Notes: generated from the letters alone by a model not told the origin. A stretch of DNA of 64,000 nucleotides from Actinomycetaceae bacterium MB13-C1-2 (GCA_035621235.1 CP141731.1:1178001-1242000); one strand, 5' to 3'; shown: positions 28,039 through 38,257, counted from the first letter of the stretch. Made by a program: numbers and translations.

Positions 28039-28508
28039 AAAAACCGTTCCTCCAGGTTCATCCGTAGGTCCACTTGCCTATTAGAGGAAAGTGTATCGAC
28101 TGAACGGTTCGATGGTTCCCGCGTTTGAGAAAAAGGTCGACGGAAGAGCTATCGAGACGTTTTATCTGAGGTTTGCGAGTGCACTCCTATAACTGACCGA
28201 TCGGTCTACTTAAGGGTCAAAAGGCCCATGGAATGTGATATTGCTGGGTGAAAAGCCGGGACCAACGCCCCATCGTTGCCCTGTAGCGATCATCCTTTTA
28301 GAAGAACAATCGGATGGTAAAACAAAACATTGGAACCGCTCTGGCCGTGACAGCCAGTTCCTGACTGCTGAAGGCTTCCATTCCAAAGACTTTGGTCCGC
28401 TACTCTGTCGGCGTTCGTTGTACCTGGCCCCACTCGCTTCCAGGGCGCGGGTCCCTTGGTACATCGGTCGTCACGTTATTCGTGTGGCGGGTTCTACGAT
28501 TGGGGGAG
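28039..28508. other. Long leader region before the first LuxR-type regulator
   Basis: 470 bp with no supported gene. In-frame extension of the regulator to 28392 has no ribosome binding site and no match in the paralogue. Holds a perfect GACCGATCGGTC palindrome at 28195-28206. Confidence 0.55.
28195..28206. promoter_or_regulatory. Perfect 12-bp palindrome GACCGATCGGTC
   Basis: Palindromes of the type GACCG-CGGTC are common TetR-family operators. It sits ~300 bp upstream of the first LuxR-type gene and 157 bp upstream of the divergent kinase-like gene start, in the shared promoter region. Confidence 0.45.
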
Positions 28509-30935
28509 ATGCAGGTGGCGCAGCAGGATACCTGGAGAGCGATCACCAGACATGTGTTTCAATCTGGCGAGGTGCCGTTTCCTTCACTCGTTGTCATCTC
28601 CGGCACGCGACGGTGGGGCAAAACAACCTGGATGCGACAGTACAGTGAGTACCTTGAATCCGAAAAGAGGGTGCCCACGAGGTGGGTGCGTTACCGGTCT
28701 GAACTAGCCGAAGCTCTCAATCTGGCTGCGCTGAATGGTGAAGCTGTTTTTGCGGACGACCTCTTACTCAACTTCAATGACCCGTTGTGGGAGGTTGTGT
28801 ACCGCTTTCTAGAGGAGCATCCAGAAAGCGTGTTTGTCTCCTCCGGCTTGGATCGGATCCCGCAAGACACAGCCGACAGATTCGAGGCATGGCAGGTTGA
28901 CGAACGCCAACTGGCCTTCAGCCCGAAGGAACTCGATGAAGTGGGGCAGGCGAATAACTCGATACCGTCCCCACAGGAAGCCTCAGCGCTCCTTGAGCGT
29001 TTGCACGGACATCCGTACCTTGCTCGGCGCCTACTGCAACGCAAACGTGAGGCACCCTCACCGGAACTGTTGCCGAATCCAGACGAACCGACTGAAAGAC
29101 TGGTCATCCAGTCGTTTGAAGCGTTTGGCCCCAAGAAGCAGGCCGAGAGTCTCTATTTGCGCCTTCTGCTAGAGGGTGCGGCCTTCAGGCGGTTTGATCT
29201 GACGATGTTAGAAGACCAGCGCTGGGCCTCCACCGCAGTGTTGGCAGAGCAGTTCGAAAGGCTGCAACAGTCCCCGGTGGGAAAGTACGAGCTTGACCCC
29301 GTTACGGGACGCGATACCTTCGAGTGGTCTGCGAAGGCTTGGTCATCGTTGCAAGAGGACTTTTCACATCGTGCCACGGCATCTGCCCGGATGGAGGCGT
29401 TTCGACGGACGGTACAGTCCGGGGCGACGACACTGGCCCTCTACTATCTATTGGAACTGGAGGCTTACGAGGAGGCCGACCACTACGTCGATGAAAGACT
29501 CCGACGTTTCTTGCTCCACACGCCCGATGTCGTGGTCGGTCAGTTGATTGCTCTCCCTCCCGCAGTGTTACAGGAGCATCCCAACTTGGCGCTGATCACC
29601 GGAGAGTGGTTGACTCGGCTGGGAGGTAGACCGGTCCGCGCGCGCCGAGCGTATCAGTTTGCTTTGAATAAGCTCAAGAGTCAGTCTGATCGGAACGTGC
29701 TGAAACGTTTTCGGATGCTCGGACGAAAGGCATTCTGTCGTGTGTCCCTCGGAGACCGGGAAGGCGCGAGCCGTCGACTTGATGATCTTCTCAGTCTGAT
29801 TGGAACGGAAGACGACCCAGGTCCGTTGGTCACAGCAGCCCTGCGGCGGAAAGCGGTGGCCTCATGCTTAGCGGACGAACTCTATCTTCCCTTCTGGACA
29901 GCCACTCAGCTCGACCGGCACCGCGACGCCTTGCGATTATCCGAATTGATGGGGGCATGGCAGCAACCAGATTCGCCGACGTCGACGGCAACGGCCCTAA
30001 CGGTTGTTACAGAACGGGTGTTCGCCGGAGTCGACTCCGGACACCTCAGTGGTGAACTGGCATATGCGGCCGACTCGGACCCGCTAACGCTGTTAGGCGA
30101 GGGACGAGGAGAAGAGGCACTGGCGGCGGTTCGCGGCCTCGAAGCTCCGAGGAAGAACTCTCCGTCCAGGTCGGCCGCCGAGGCGCTCGCTCTTACGGTC
30201 AGAGTGCTCCAGGATCCGACGGCGCTGAGTCTCAATCAGATCGACCGGATCGTCGAACGTAGCAGAGACTTCTGGTCGGATGGTCGCCCAAGTTCGTTTA
30301 TTGCCCAGGCGGCGTCGCTCGGATATCTGGCGCTGCAGCGCCCGGATCTGTCGCAGACTCTGTTGGCTGAGCTTGACGACAGTGACGAGTTCGTGCGAAT
30401 GGCGCTAGGAATTGAACGTTTGGTGTCGGGTCAGCCGTGCCAGACATTGGAACTGCTGGGTGCTGTTGGCAAAGAAGGGGAACTTCCTCGGGCGCGAGCA
30501 GTACTGGATGTTCTCATTGCCGCTGCGTATTTTGCTTCGGGCCAAGAGGAAGTCGCCTGCGGTCGCTTCAAATCAATCTGGATGGACACCGACGCAGAGC
30601 TAATAAGGTATGCGATGAGGTTTGTTCCCAGAGAACTATTCGCGCAATTCGTGACTTGCGAGGCCAGGTTTCAAAGTCAGTTTGGTGAACTACTACGACA
30701 GTGCGCTCAGGATCCGCATGTGCTGACTGGGTTACGGGCGCCGTGCCTCTCGAAAAGTGAAAGGGAGACGCTAGAGCTGCTGAGGCTCGGACGGACCTAT
30801 GCGGAAGTGGCCGAGGCTCGTTTTGTGTCACTGAACACCGTTCGAACGCAGGTCAAGGCGATCTATCGAAAGCTCGGGGTTAGAGGTCGAGCAGAGGCCG
30901 TTGAGAGGGGCGAAATACTTGGATTACTGGGGTAG
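28509..30935 (+). CDS. ATPase/LuxR-type large transcriptional regulator, paralogue 1
   Basis: 808 residues. ATG 28509 is chosen because the protein then aligns from residue 1 with the next gene and has exactly the same length; GTG 28515, with GGGGGAG 6 nt upstream, is an alternative. A P-loop lies at 32-39 (GTRRWGKT) in SGTRRWGKTTWMRQY, followed by a likely Walker B strand (AVFADDLL) and VSSGLDRIP sensor-like segment, as in STAND/LAL regulators. A long helical middle (~270-745) resembles TPR-like repeats. Residues 747-808 are a LuxR helix-turn-helix (LSKSERETLELLR..., VSLNTVRTQVKAIYRKLGV). Probably an ATP-dependent activator like MalT, but shorter at the N-terminus. About half of residues match paralogue 2. 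Ligand and targets unknown. Confidence 0.87.
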   Translation: MQVAQQDTWRAITRHVFQSGEVPFPSLVVISGTRRWGKTTWMRQYSEYLESEKRVPTRWVRYRSELAEALNLAALNGEAVFADDLLLNFNDPLWEVVYRFLEEHPESVFVSSGLDRIPQDTADRFEAWQVDERQLAFSPKELDEVGQANNSIPSPQEASALLERLHGHPYLARRLLQRKREAPSPELLPNPDEPTERLVIQSFEAFGPKKQAESLYLRLLLEGAAFRRFDLTMLEDQRWASTAVLAEQFERLQQSPVGKYELDPVTGRDTFEWSAKAWSSLQEDFSHRATASARMEAFRRTVQSGATTLALYYLLELEAYEEADHYVDERLRRFLLHTPDVVVGQLIALPPAVLQEHPNLALITGEWLTRLGGRPVRARRAYQFALNKLKSQSDRNVLKRFRMLGRKAFCRVSLGDREGASRRLDDLLSLIGTEDDPGPLVTAALRRKAVASCLADELYLPFWTATQLDRHRDALRLSELMGAWQQPDSPTSTATALTVVTERVFAGVDSGHLSGELAYAADSDPLTLLGEGRGEEALAAVRGLEAPRKNSPSRSAAEALALTVRVLQDPTALSLNQIDRIVERSRDFWSDGRPSSFIAQAASLGYLALQRPDLSQTLLAELDDSDEFVRMALGIERLVSGQPCQTLELLGAVGKEGELPRARAVLDVLIAAAYFASGQEEVACGRFKSIWMDTDAELIRYAMRFVPRELFAQFVTCEARFQSQFGELLRQCAQDPHVLTGLRAPCLSKSERETLELLRLGRTYAEVAEARFVSLNTVRTQVKAIYRKLGVRGRAEAVERGEILGLLG

Positions 30936-31255
30936 CTCGTTCCCGACAAAACGAATACCGACGCGCGTGTTCGTTGTAGGACCGGCACGCAACGAAATCA
31001 GCCCACGTTTCGGCGAGTATGGAACACGACTCGGCTCGGCTGATTCGGCCGCTCAGCAGGGTTTAGGATATTCTTTTAAGCGAATGGAGCACTATACAAC
31101 ACTTTGGCTAGGAATGTTGCTGGTTGCGTCCCTTGATTTTAGCGCTAACAGAGTCTCTGTGTTGAACGCGGATACGTCTAGCTCGTTGGCGCGCATTCCA
31201 TCAACCGTACGTTTCACCTAACCACTACTGTCAGGCGATTGGAGGGACAGACCGC
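30936..31255. other. Intergenic region between the two LuxR-type genes
   Basis: 320 bp without a supported gene; the second gene therefore probably has its own promoter. Contains the sequence TTTTAAGCGAATGGAG (31075-31090), partly matched upstream of glpD. Confidence 0.5.
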
Positions 31256-33682
31256 ATGGAAAAGTCCGACGAGGGACCTTGGACCACCATTCAGCGTCAC
31301 ATGCTTGTGAGCGGGCAGGCTCCGTTAGCGCCGCTGGTTGTGGTGTCGGGAACTCACGGCTGGGGCAAGACAACCTGGATGAGACAGTACGAAGAATACG
31401 TCCGCGAGCACACGGGGTTGAAACCGCAGTGGGCGCTTAGCCGCGTGGAGTTGGAATCCGCCCTGTCGGTCCCGCCGGGCGGAAAACCTAGGGCAATCTT
31501 TGCGGACCTCCTCACCCCGACCGCGAACGATCCCCTTTGGGAACTCGTCTTCGAATTCGTCGAGAACAATCCACAGAGCATTGTTGTGACCTCTGGTGTC
31601 GATCGAATCTCGCCGGAGATGGTCGCCAGGTGTCGCGCGCGTGAGGTCTATGAGAAGACTTTGGCGTACTCCTTCGAAGAACTGAAGGAAGTGGTGGCGA
31701 AGAATGTGCCGGACCTGGACTCGCGAGAGTTTGTCGTCCTGCGAGAACGGTTGCGAGGTAATCCCTATCTGGTGCGCCGTCATCTGGAGCGGCTGCGTCA
31801 AGGCTCGTCCACGGAGCGGCGGATCGTTCCGGATTCACCGACGGAACGCCTGCTAATTAGACAGTACGAGGCTTGGGGTCCGCTGTATCAGCAAGAGAGC
31901 TGCTACCTTCGTTTGCTCATGAATGGTGCAGGATATCGGCGCTTTGACCTCTCGATGTTGCCTCCAGATGAGACCGTTTCGGAGGACATGTTGTCCGCGC
32001 AGTTCGAACGACTCGAGCTCTCCCCTCTGGGAACGTATGAGGTTGACCCGGAATCGGGGCGCGATACGTTCGAATGGTCGGTCCAGTCATGGCTCTCGTT
32101 TCAAACGGAGTTTCCCAAACGGGCAACTGAGTCGGCTCGCCTAGAGGCGTTCCGTCGCACGATGGACTCTGGGGCGTCCACGCTGGCCCTGTGGTACCTG
32201 TTGGACCTCGGCAAGTACGCAGAGGCGGAGGAATATGTTGATGCCAATCTTCGGTTGTTCCTGCTGGACACTCCCAAGGTTGTTGAAAACCAGTTGTTCG
32301 CTCTGCCGCACACGGTTCTAGAACATCACCCAAATCTGGCCATTTTGACGGGCGAGTTGCTCATGCGGGCGGGTCGAAGCAACGCGCTGGTGCGCCGGGC
32401 ATTTAAAGCTGCTCTGGCGAGCCTGAAGCGTCGCGTTGATGCAGATGTAATAGAGCGATACCGCACTCTGGTTCGCAAGACTTTCTGCCGTGTCTCTCTG
32501 GGCGACAGGGAGGGAACAAATGAGCGGTTGGATGACCTTCTGGACCTGCTCGGCACCGAGGAGGATCCGGGCCCCGTTCTAGTTGCTGTACTTGACGACA
32601 ACCCCTTGGCCAACTCGATTGCGGATGAACTGTACCTGCCGTTCTGGGCGTCGCTCCAATTGGACAGACACCGCGATGCCCTGCGAATTGTGGGCCTTAT
32701 GCGAACCTGGACTAGACCGGACTCGCCCACGGCGGTTGCAAATGCGCTGACAGCTGTTTCCGAGGAGGTGTTTGCCGGGTATCCGGCCGCCTATCCCGAT
32801 TCCGCGCCCCGTGGCATGGGGCACACCGATGCGCTGCAACTATTGGAAGAGGGACGCGGTGAAGAAGCGCTGGCTCTGGTTCGGGACATGGATGCTCAGC
32901 GCGGAAGCTCTCCGACACGATCCGGCACTGAGGCGTTGGTGCTGACTGTGAGGGCGCTCGAAGAGCCAGCGACTCTGACCTTGCAACAGATTGATGATGC
33001 AGTCCAAAGAAGCAGCGACTTTTGGACGGATGGACGACCAAGCACGTTCGTTGCGCAGGCAGCCTCACTTGCCTATCTGGCTCTGCATCGACCAGACCGG
33101 GCGCGGGCTGTTCTAGCGAGGTTCAAGGATGAGAAAGATTGGTTCCTTGCGACTGCCAGCGCGATCGAAGGATTGGTTTCGGGCGATCCCTCAGCTGACG
33201 TGATTACAAATCTAGACAACAGACCCAATGTTCCACGAGCAGAGGCCGTTGCCGAGGTACTTATAGCGGCGGCCTATGCTGCACAGGGCCAGGAACGGGC
33301 TTCTCGCCTCCGACTAAACGCTCTGTGGATGCGGCATCGAGAGTCCCTAATCCGCTACGCCCTACGGTTCGTGCCTGAAGAGGTCTTCGCCGTGATGTAC
33401 GACTATCGCGATCAGCTCCCTGAGGGCTTGGCGCAGCTGCTGGAGCAAGCTTCGTACGATCCTCATGTTCTGGTGACTGCGCGGGTGCCTTCGCTATCCA
33501 AGAGCGAAATGGAGACGTTGGAACTACTTCGTGGGGCCTCGACATACGCGGAGGTAGCCGCAGCACGCTACGTCTCGATAAATACGGTTCGTGCTCAGGT
33601 AAAGGCCCTTTATCGAAAGCTCGAGGTGTCGAGCCGCGACGAAGCCATTATGAAGGCCGAGAGGCTGGGTCTGCTGAAGTAA
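31256..33682 (+). CDS. ATPase/LuxR-type large transcriptional regulator, paralogue 2
   Basis: 808 residues, identical in length to paralogue 1 and of the same order: P-loop GTHGWGKT (32-39), AIFADLL strand, VTSGVDRIS, helical middle with the well conserved TFCRVSLGDREGTNERLDDLLDLLGTE-like block (~residue 405-430), and C-terminal LuxR helix-turn-helix (747-808: LSKSEMETLELLR, VSINTVRAQVKALYRKLEV). GGAGGG lies about 9 nt before the ATG. The two genes arose by tandem duplication and have diverged to about half identity, so they likely sense different signals or form heteromers. The next gene downstream is glpD (307 bp), which makes glycerol use a candidate target; this is inference. Confidence 0.88.
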   Translation: MEKSDEGPWTTIQRHMLVSGQAPLAPLVVVSGTHGWGKTTWMRQYEEYVREHTGLKPQWALSRVELESALSVPPGGKPRAIFADLLTPTANDPLWELVFEFVENNPQSIVVTSGVDRISPEMVARCRAREVYEKTLAYSFEELKEVVAKNVPDLDSREFVVLRERLRGNPYLVRRHLERLRQGSSTERRIVPDSPTERLLIRQYEAWGPLYQQESCYLRLLMNGAGYRRFDLSMLPPDETVSEDMLSAQFERLELSPLGTYEVDPESGRDTFEWSVQSWLSFQTEFPKRATESARLEAFRRTMDSGASTLALWYLLDLGKYAEAEEYVDANLRLFLLDTPKVVENQLFALPHTVLEHHPNLAILTGELLMRAGRSNALVRRAFKAALASLKRRVDADVIERYRTLVRKTFCRVSLGDREGTNERLDDLLDLLGTEEDPGPVLVAVLDDNPLANSIADELYLPFWASLQLDRHRDALRIVGLMRTWTRPDSPTAVANALTAVSEEVFAGYPAAYPDSAPRGMGHTDALQLLEEGRGEEALALVRDMDAQRGSSPTRSGTEALVLTVRALEEPATLTLQQIDDAVQRSSDFWTDGRPSTFVAQAASLAYLALHRPDRARAVLARFKDEKDWFLATASAIEGLVSGDPSADVITNLDNRPNVPRAEAVAEVLIAAAYAAQGQERASRLRLNALWMRHRESLIRYALRFVPEEVFAVMYDYRDQLPEGLAQLLEQASYDPHVLVTARVPSLSKSEMETLELLRGASTYAEVAAARYVSINTVRAQVKALYRKLEVSSRDEAIMKAERLGLLK

Positions 33683-33988
33683 CCTGCAGGCCGGTCGAGT
33701 CAGGAACGTATGTGCACGGCCGACATATTGTCTAGAGCTGCCAACGCCCGGCCTGTTCTTTCTGGGGAGAAGCTGGTGTCGTAGCCTACCGGCCCGATTG
33801 GGCTGTCCGGATGTCGTGCCTGAACTGGTCGGAGGCATCGGATGATGCAGGTCAACGACGGGTTCCCTTTTGTATTGTGACTTGCGATACTTGGTGGTGA
33901 AGCGTGACGTTCTAAGCGAATAGGAGATGTGAACCGGCTCGGACTTAGCGCGACTGTTGATACCTATCGGAAGAGTTAGGAAATCACT
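33683..33988. other. Intergenic region upstream of glpD
   Basis: 306 bp with no supported gene; should contain the glp promoter. CTAAGCGAATAGGAG (33913-33927) resembles a stretch upstream of the second LuxR-type gene. No clear palindrome was found. Confidence 0.5.
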
Positions 33989-35716
33989 GTGGCTGACCCT
34001 GTTTTGTCAAAGAAAACCAGGCAACAAGCAATCGACCTGATGGCCGATGGCGAGGAGTTGGATGTCCTTGTCGTGGGCGGCGGAGTAACTGGGGCGGGCA
34101 TCGCGCTTGATGCAGCGACTCGTGGACTCAAGGTCGGAATCATTGAGGCGCAGGACTGGGCGTCGGGAACCTCGTCCAGATCGTCCAAACTGGTTCATGG
34201 CGGACTGCGATATCTATACCAACTTGATTTTCCGTTGGTTAACGAGGCGTTACGTGAGCGTGGATTACTGCTAGAACAGAATGCGCCTCACTTGGTGAAA
34301 GCTCAGCCCCTCTTGTGGCCGTTGAAAATTCCGGTGATAGAACGCACCTACTCAGCGGTCGGGGTGGGAATGTATGACGCGTTGGCGCAATGGGCTCATC
34401 GAGGGTCGGTTCCAATACAGAAGCACCACAGTAAGAAGGGGTCGCTGAAGCTCTGTCCGGCCCTCGATCCCGATGCTCTCACCGGTTCCATCGTCTACTA
34501 CGACTGCAGAGTGGACGACGCTAGGCTCGTTGTCACGCTGGTTCGAACGGCGGTCCGATACGGAGCGCTTGCGGCAAGTCGAGTGCAGATGGTCGGTGTC
34601 GATAAGAACTCTAGAGGTGCAGTAACCGGGGCGAGATTGCTGGACCTTGAAGCTGATCGTGAGTTCACGGTAAAGACCAAGCGGATCATCAACGCGACGG
34701 GCGTGTGGACCGAGAAGAGTCAGTCGCTGGCTGAAACCGGAAACGGACTTAAGGTGCTGGCTTCGAAGGGAATCCACATCGTAGTTCCGAAGGACCGAAT
34801 TAAGTCGGAGCTGGGACTTTTCCTACGCACCGAGAAGTCCGTATTGTTCATGATCCCTTGGAAGTACTACTGGATTATCGGTACAACGGATACCTCGTAT
34901 CACGATGACTTGCGAGACCCGGTCGCCGATGAGGCGGACGTTGAGTATTTGCTTGAGCAAGCAAACTCAGTTTTGCAGGACAAACTAACACGCGAGGATG
35001 TTGTCGGGACCTACGCGGGTCTGCGCCCCCTGCTGCAACCGGGGAATCTGGGTGAGAATCAGTCAACGAAAGTATCCCGGGAACATACGGTCACCGAGAT
35101 TGCGCCGGGGATGACGGCGATTGCTGGCGGCAAGCTAACCACCTATCGCCAAATGGCGGAAGATGCGGTGGATTTTGCGCTGGGGAAGGAAGAGTCAAGA
35201 CGTCGTCCCTGCGTGACGGCAAAGACTCCACTGGAGGGAGCAGCAGGGTACCGCGCTCTGTGGAGTAGCCGGGGTCGACTCGCTAAAGAGAATAATCTGA
35301 CGGTCAACCAGGTCGAAGACTTGCTGGACCGATACGGTTCGGACATTGACCTTGTATTCGATTCAATCAAGGACCGTCCAGATTTGGCTCGGCCGCTGAA
35401 CGGCGCCCCCGAGTTTTTGAGAGCTGACGTGGCATTTTCCGTAACTCATGAAGGCGCGCTGCATATTGAGGATATTCTTGAAAGGCGGGTGCGTTTGTCC
35501 TACACAAAGAAGGATTCGGGGCTGGCGGCGCTCGACGAAGTAGCCGACCTGGCGGGGGATCTGCTCGGCTGGGACGATCGGACCAAAGAGCGAGAGAAGG
35601 ACCTTTATAGACTGACCTGTGAAGCCGTTTGGGAGGCAGAAAAGATAGAATCGGAGTCCGAGGCACAGAAGCTTCGGGCAAAGGTAGAACCAATCAGGCC
35701 GTTTATCCAGGTCTGA
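33989..35716 (+). CDS. glpD: Aerobic glycerol-3-phosphate dehydrogenase
   Basis: 575 residues from GTG 33989. Oxidises glycerol-3-phosphate to dihydroxyacetone phosphate, passing electrons from FAD to quinone at the membrane surface. The N-terminal FAD-binding motif DVLVVGGGVTGAGIALDAA (~22) is followed by SSRSSKLVHGGLRYL, the GlpD signature. IIGTTDTSYHDDL and the C-terminal DAO_C domain (~390-575) are present. First of glpD-glpF-glpK, all in one direction; glpF starts 65 bp downstream. Confidence 0.96.
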   Translation: MADPVLSKKTRQQAIDLMADGEELDVLVVGGGVTGAGIALDAATRGLKVGIIEAQDWASGTSSRSSKLVHGGLRYLYQLDFPLVNEALRERGLLLEQNAPHLVKAQPLLWPLKIPVIERTYSAVGVGMYDALAQWAHRGSVPIQKHHSKKGSLKLCPALDPDALTGSIVYYDCRVDDARLVVTLVRTAVRYGALAASRVQMVGVDKNSRGAVTGARLLDLEADREFTVKTKRIINATGVWTEKSQSLAETGNGLKVLASKGIHIVVPKDRIKSELGLFLRTEKSVLFMIPWKYYWIIGTTDTSYHDDLRDPVADEADVEYLLEQANSVLQDKLTREDVVGTYAGLRPLLQPGNLGENQSTKVSREHTVTEIAPGMTAIAGGKLTTYRQMAEDAVDFALGKEESRRRPCVTAKTPLEGAAGYRALWSSRGRLAKENNLTVNQVEDLLDRYGSDIDLVFDSIKDRPDLARPLNGAPEFLRADVAFSVTHEGALHIEDILERRVRLSYTKKDSGLAALDEVADLAGDLLGWDDRTKEREKDLYRLTCEAVWEAEKIESESEAQKLRAKVEPIRPFIQV

Positions 35717-35781
35717 AAGGAAGTCCCGCGAAGAGGCGGGGAAAACCTAAGCGCATTTGCGCGGAAGGAGTTCAAAGCACA

Positions 35782-36573
35782 GTGAGTCTATGGAGCATGT
35801 TTGCTTCCGAGTTCGTCGGCACGGCGTTGCTGTTGGTACTCGGTGCAGGTGTTGTAGCAAACAACCTGCTTAATAAATCAAAAGGGCGCGGAACCGGTTG
35901 GCTGATGGTCAACTTTGGCTGGGGTCTTGGCGTCTTCGTTGGTGTCTATGCCGCGTGGAAGACCGGTGGACATCTGAACCCGGCGGTGACCGTCGCAAAG
36001 ATCGTCCAGCATATGTACGATCCAGAGGTAACTCTGAATGGCATTGCTCCGGACGCTGCGGGAGCAATCCCGGTCGCGGCTGGCCCAGTCTTCATGTATC
36101 TGCTGGCCCAACTGCTGGGCGCATTCGTTGGCGCAGTACTCGCATGGCTGGCGTACAAGAAGCAGTTTGATCAGCCTGCCGATCCTGGCATCAAGCTTGG
36201 TGTCTTCGCCACCGGACCTGAGATCCGTTCGAACGTTTGGAACCTCATGACTGAGGCCATTGGCACCTTCGTTCTGATCGCTTTCGTCGTTGTCTCCGGT
36301 GGTACTCCGACGGCCGTTGGACCGCTTGCGGTGGCCTTGGTCATCGTTGGTATCGGCGCTTCTCTCGGTGGCCCGACCGGCTACGCCATCAACCCGGCCC
36401 GTGATCTCGGTCCTCGTATTGCTCACGCGGTTCTTCCGATTCCCGACAAGGGAAGCTCGGATTGGGGCTATGCCTGGATCCCGATTGTTGGTCCGCTCAT
36501 CGGCGCAATTGTCGCAGTCGTGGTTGTCTATGCCTTTGGCCTGGGCACCCTTGACTTCGGCGTGTTCGCATAA
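35782..36573 (+). CDS. glpF: Glycerol uptake facilitator (aquaglyceroporin)
   Basis: 263 residues from GTG 35782, with GGAAGGAG about 11 nt upstream; an in-frame extension back into glpD is not used. Six membrane helices and two NPA half-helix motifs: GHLNPAVTVAKIV (~65) and GYAINPARDLGPRI (~205). The Asp after the second NPAR is diagnostic of glycerol-conducting channels rather than water-only aquaporins. Lets glycerol enter for phosphorylation by GlpK, encoded next. Confidence 0.95.
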   Translation: MSLWSMFASEFVGTALLLVLGAGVVANNLLNKSKGRGTGWLMVNFGWGLGVFVGVYAAWKTGGHLNPAVTVAKIVQHMYDPEVTLNGIAPDAAGAIPVAAGPVFMYLLAQLLGAFVGAVLAWLAYKKQFDQPADPGIKLGVFATGPEIRSNVWNLMTEAIGTFVLIAFVVVSGGTPTAVGPLAVALVIVGIGASLGGPTGYAINPARDLGPRIAHAVLPIPDKGSSDWGYAWIPIVGPLIGAIVAVVVVYAFGLGTLDFGVFA

Positions 36574-36591
36574 GAAGAAGTTAATCCGGTT

Positions 36592-36613
36592 GGGGGGCTC
36601 GGCCGAGCCCCCC
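36592..36613 (+). terminator. Hairpin between glpF and glpK
   Basis: GGGGGGCTCGGCCGAGCCCCCC is an 11-bp perfect stem followed by AACTTTT, 18 bp after glpF. It could reduce read-through from glpDF into glpK or stabilise the upstream mRNA. Confidence 0.8.
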
Positions 36614-36657
36614 AACTTTTCAACTAACACACAAAGAAGTGAGAGGTTCAGATATAT

Positions 36658-38184
36658 ATGTCCGATGAGAAATTCGTTCTTGCGATTGACCAGGGCACCA
36701 CGTCCTCGCGTGCGATCGTCTTCAACCACTCCGGCGAGATCGTCGGTGTAGGCCAGGAGGAGTTCGAACAGATTTTCCCCCATGCTGGCTGGGTTGAGCA
36801 TGATCCACTAGAGATCTGGCAGACGGTCCGTGAAGTAGTGGCAGACGCATTGGTGGCCGCAAACATCAACAAGGACAATCTCGCTGCTGTCGGTATCACC
36901 AACCAGCGTGAGACCGCAGTTGTTTGGGACAAGACAACCGGTAAGCCGGTATACAACGCCATCGTTTGGCAGGACGTGCGCACCTCGAAGATCATTCGTG
37001 AACTCGCGGGCGGCGACAGTGCTGAGGCGATGGACAAGTACAAGAAGCGCGTCGGACTTCCGCTCGCGACCTACTTCTCTGGTCCCAAGATCAAGTGGAT
37101 TCTTGACAACGTTGACGGAGCCCGTGAGAAGGCAGAGAAGGGCGACCTACTGTTCGGAAACACTGACTCTTGGGTGCTGTGGAACCTAACGGGTGGTGTG
37201 AACGGCGGGGTTCACAAGACTGACGTCACGAACGCCTCTCGCACCATGCTGATGGATATCAAGACCCTCCAGTGGGATCCAGAAATCTGCAAGGACATGG
37301 GTATTCCCATGTCGATGCTTCCCGAGATTTGCTCCTCGTCCGAAATCTATGGCGAGGGACGTCCTCAGGGGTTGCTTGCGGGTATTCCAATCTCTGGCAT
37401 CCTGGGCGACCAGCAGGCGGCAACCTTCGGTCAGGCATGCTTCGAGAAGGGAATGGCGAAGAACACCTATGGCACGGGCTGCTTCCTGATTATGAACACC
37501 GGTGAGCTGGTGTTCTCAGAGAACGGTCTGCTTTCGACGGTCTGCTACAAGATTGGTGACCAGCCAGCGGTCTACGCCCTTGAGGGTTCGATCGCGGTTG
37601 CCGGCTCACTGGTTCAGTGGCTCCGCGACAACCTGGGCATGATTGAGGAGTCGAAGGACATCCAGGAACTTGCCGGGTCGGTCGAGGACAACGGCGGAGT
37701 TTACTTCGTTCCCGCGTTCTCGGGTCTGTTCGCTCCGTATTGGCGTGACGATGCACGTGGTGCCATTGTTGGTTTGACCAGGTACAACACTAAGGGTCAC
37801 TTGGCTCGCGCGGTTGTTGAGTCGACGGCATTCCAGACGAAGGATGTCGTGGATGCTATGGACGCCGATTCAGGTGAGAAGCTGACACAGCTTCGAGCCG
37901 ACGGAGGCATGGTCAGGGACAACGCGCTAATGCAGTTCCAGGCCGACATCCTTGGCGTTGATGTCGTTGTTCCGAAGGTGGCCGAGACAACCGCTCTTGG
38001 TGCGGCATACGCGGCAGGTATCGCGGTTGGGTTCTGGGACGGCGAGGCCGACGTGATTGCCAACTGGCAGGAGGCGAAGCGCTGGAAGCCGAACATGGAT
38101 CAAGCTGAGGTCGACCGTCAGTACCGTCTGTGGAAGAAGGCAATCACGAAGTCGCTCGACTGGGTTGACGACGACGTGAAGTAG
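36658..38184 (+). CDS. glpK: Glycerol kinase
   Basis: 508 residues, full length. FGGY kinase that phosphorylates glycerol with [20 protein letters not shown] at the N-terminus, [13 protein letters not shown], and the FGGY-type [16 protein letters not shown]-like and [20 protein letters not shown] blocks are intact. ATG at 36658 preceded by GTGAGAGG. It is separated from glpF by a hairpin, so expression may be partly independent. Confidence 0.97.
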   Translation: MSDEKFVLAIDQGTTSSRAIVFNHSGEIVGVGQEEFEQIFPHAGWVEHDPLEIWQTVREVVADALVAANINKDNLAAVGITNQRETAVVWDKTTGKPVYNAIVWQDVRTSKIIRELAGGDSAEAMDKYKKRVGLPLATYFSGPKIKWILDNVDGAREKAEKGDLLFGNTDSWVLWNLTGGVNGGVHKTDVTNASRTMLMDIKTLQWDPEICKDMGIPMSMLPEICSSSEIYGEGRPQGLLAGIPISGILGDQQAATFGQACFEKGMAKNTYGTGCFLIMNTGELVFSENGLLSTVCYKIGDQPAVYALEGSIAVAGSLVQWLRDNLGMIEESKDIQELAGSVEDNGGVYFVPAFSGLFAPYWRDDARGAIVGLTRYNTKGHLARAVVESTAFQTKDVVDAMDADSGEKLTQLRADGGMVRDNALMQFQADILGVDVVVPKVAETTALGAAYAAGIAVGFWDGEADVIANWQEAKRWKPNMDQAEVDRQYRLWKKAITKSLDWVDDDVK

Positions 38185-38225
38185 CCATCAGGCATTCCTC
38201 GTGATGCCGAAAGCGTCATAGCAAG

Positions 38226-38257
38226 GGGGCTCAGAGATCTCAAGATCTCTGAGCCCC
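38226..38257 (+). terminator. glpK terminator
   Basis: GGGGCTCAGAGATCT... stem with right arm AGATCTCTGAGCCCC, almost no loop, followed by TCTGCTG. It also faces the convergent pspA stop at 38300. Confidence 0.85.

Noticed and set aside
28392-28508. 39-residue N-terminal extension of the first LuxR-type regulator
   Set aside because: No match in the paralogue, which aligns from ATG 28509 and has the same total length.
31077-33927. Shared TAAGCGAAT motif upstream of the second LuxR-type gene and of glpD as a common operator
   Set aside because: Only nine identical bases, not palindromic, and absent before the first LuxR-type gene; too weak to call.
35878-36801. 307-residue open frame opposite glpF and the glpK start
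   Set aside because: Spans two clear genes and an intergenic hairpin; sequence is low-complexity and without motifs.
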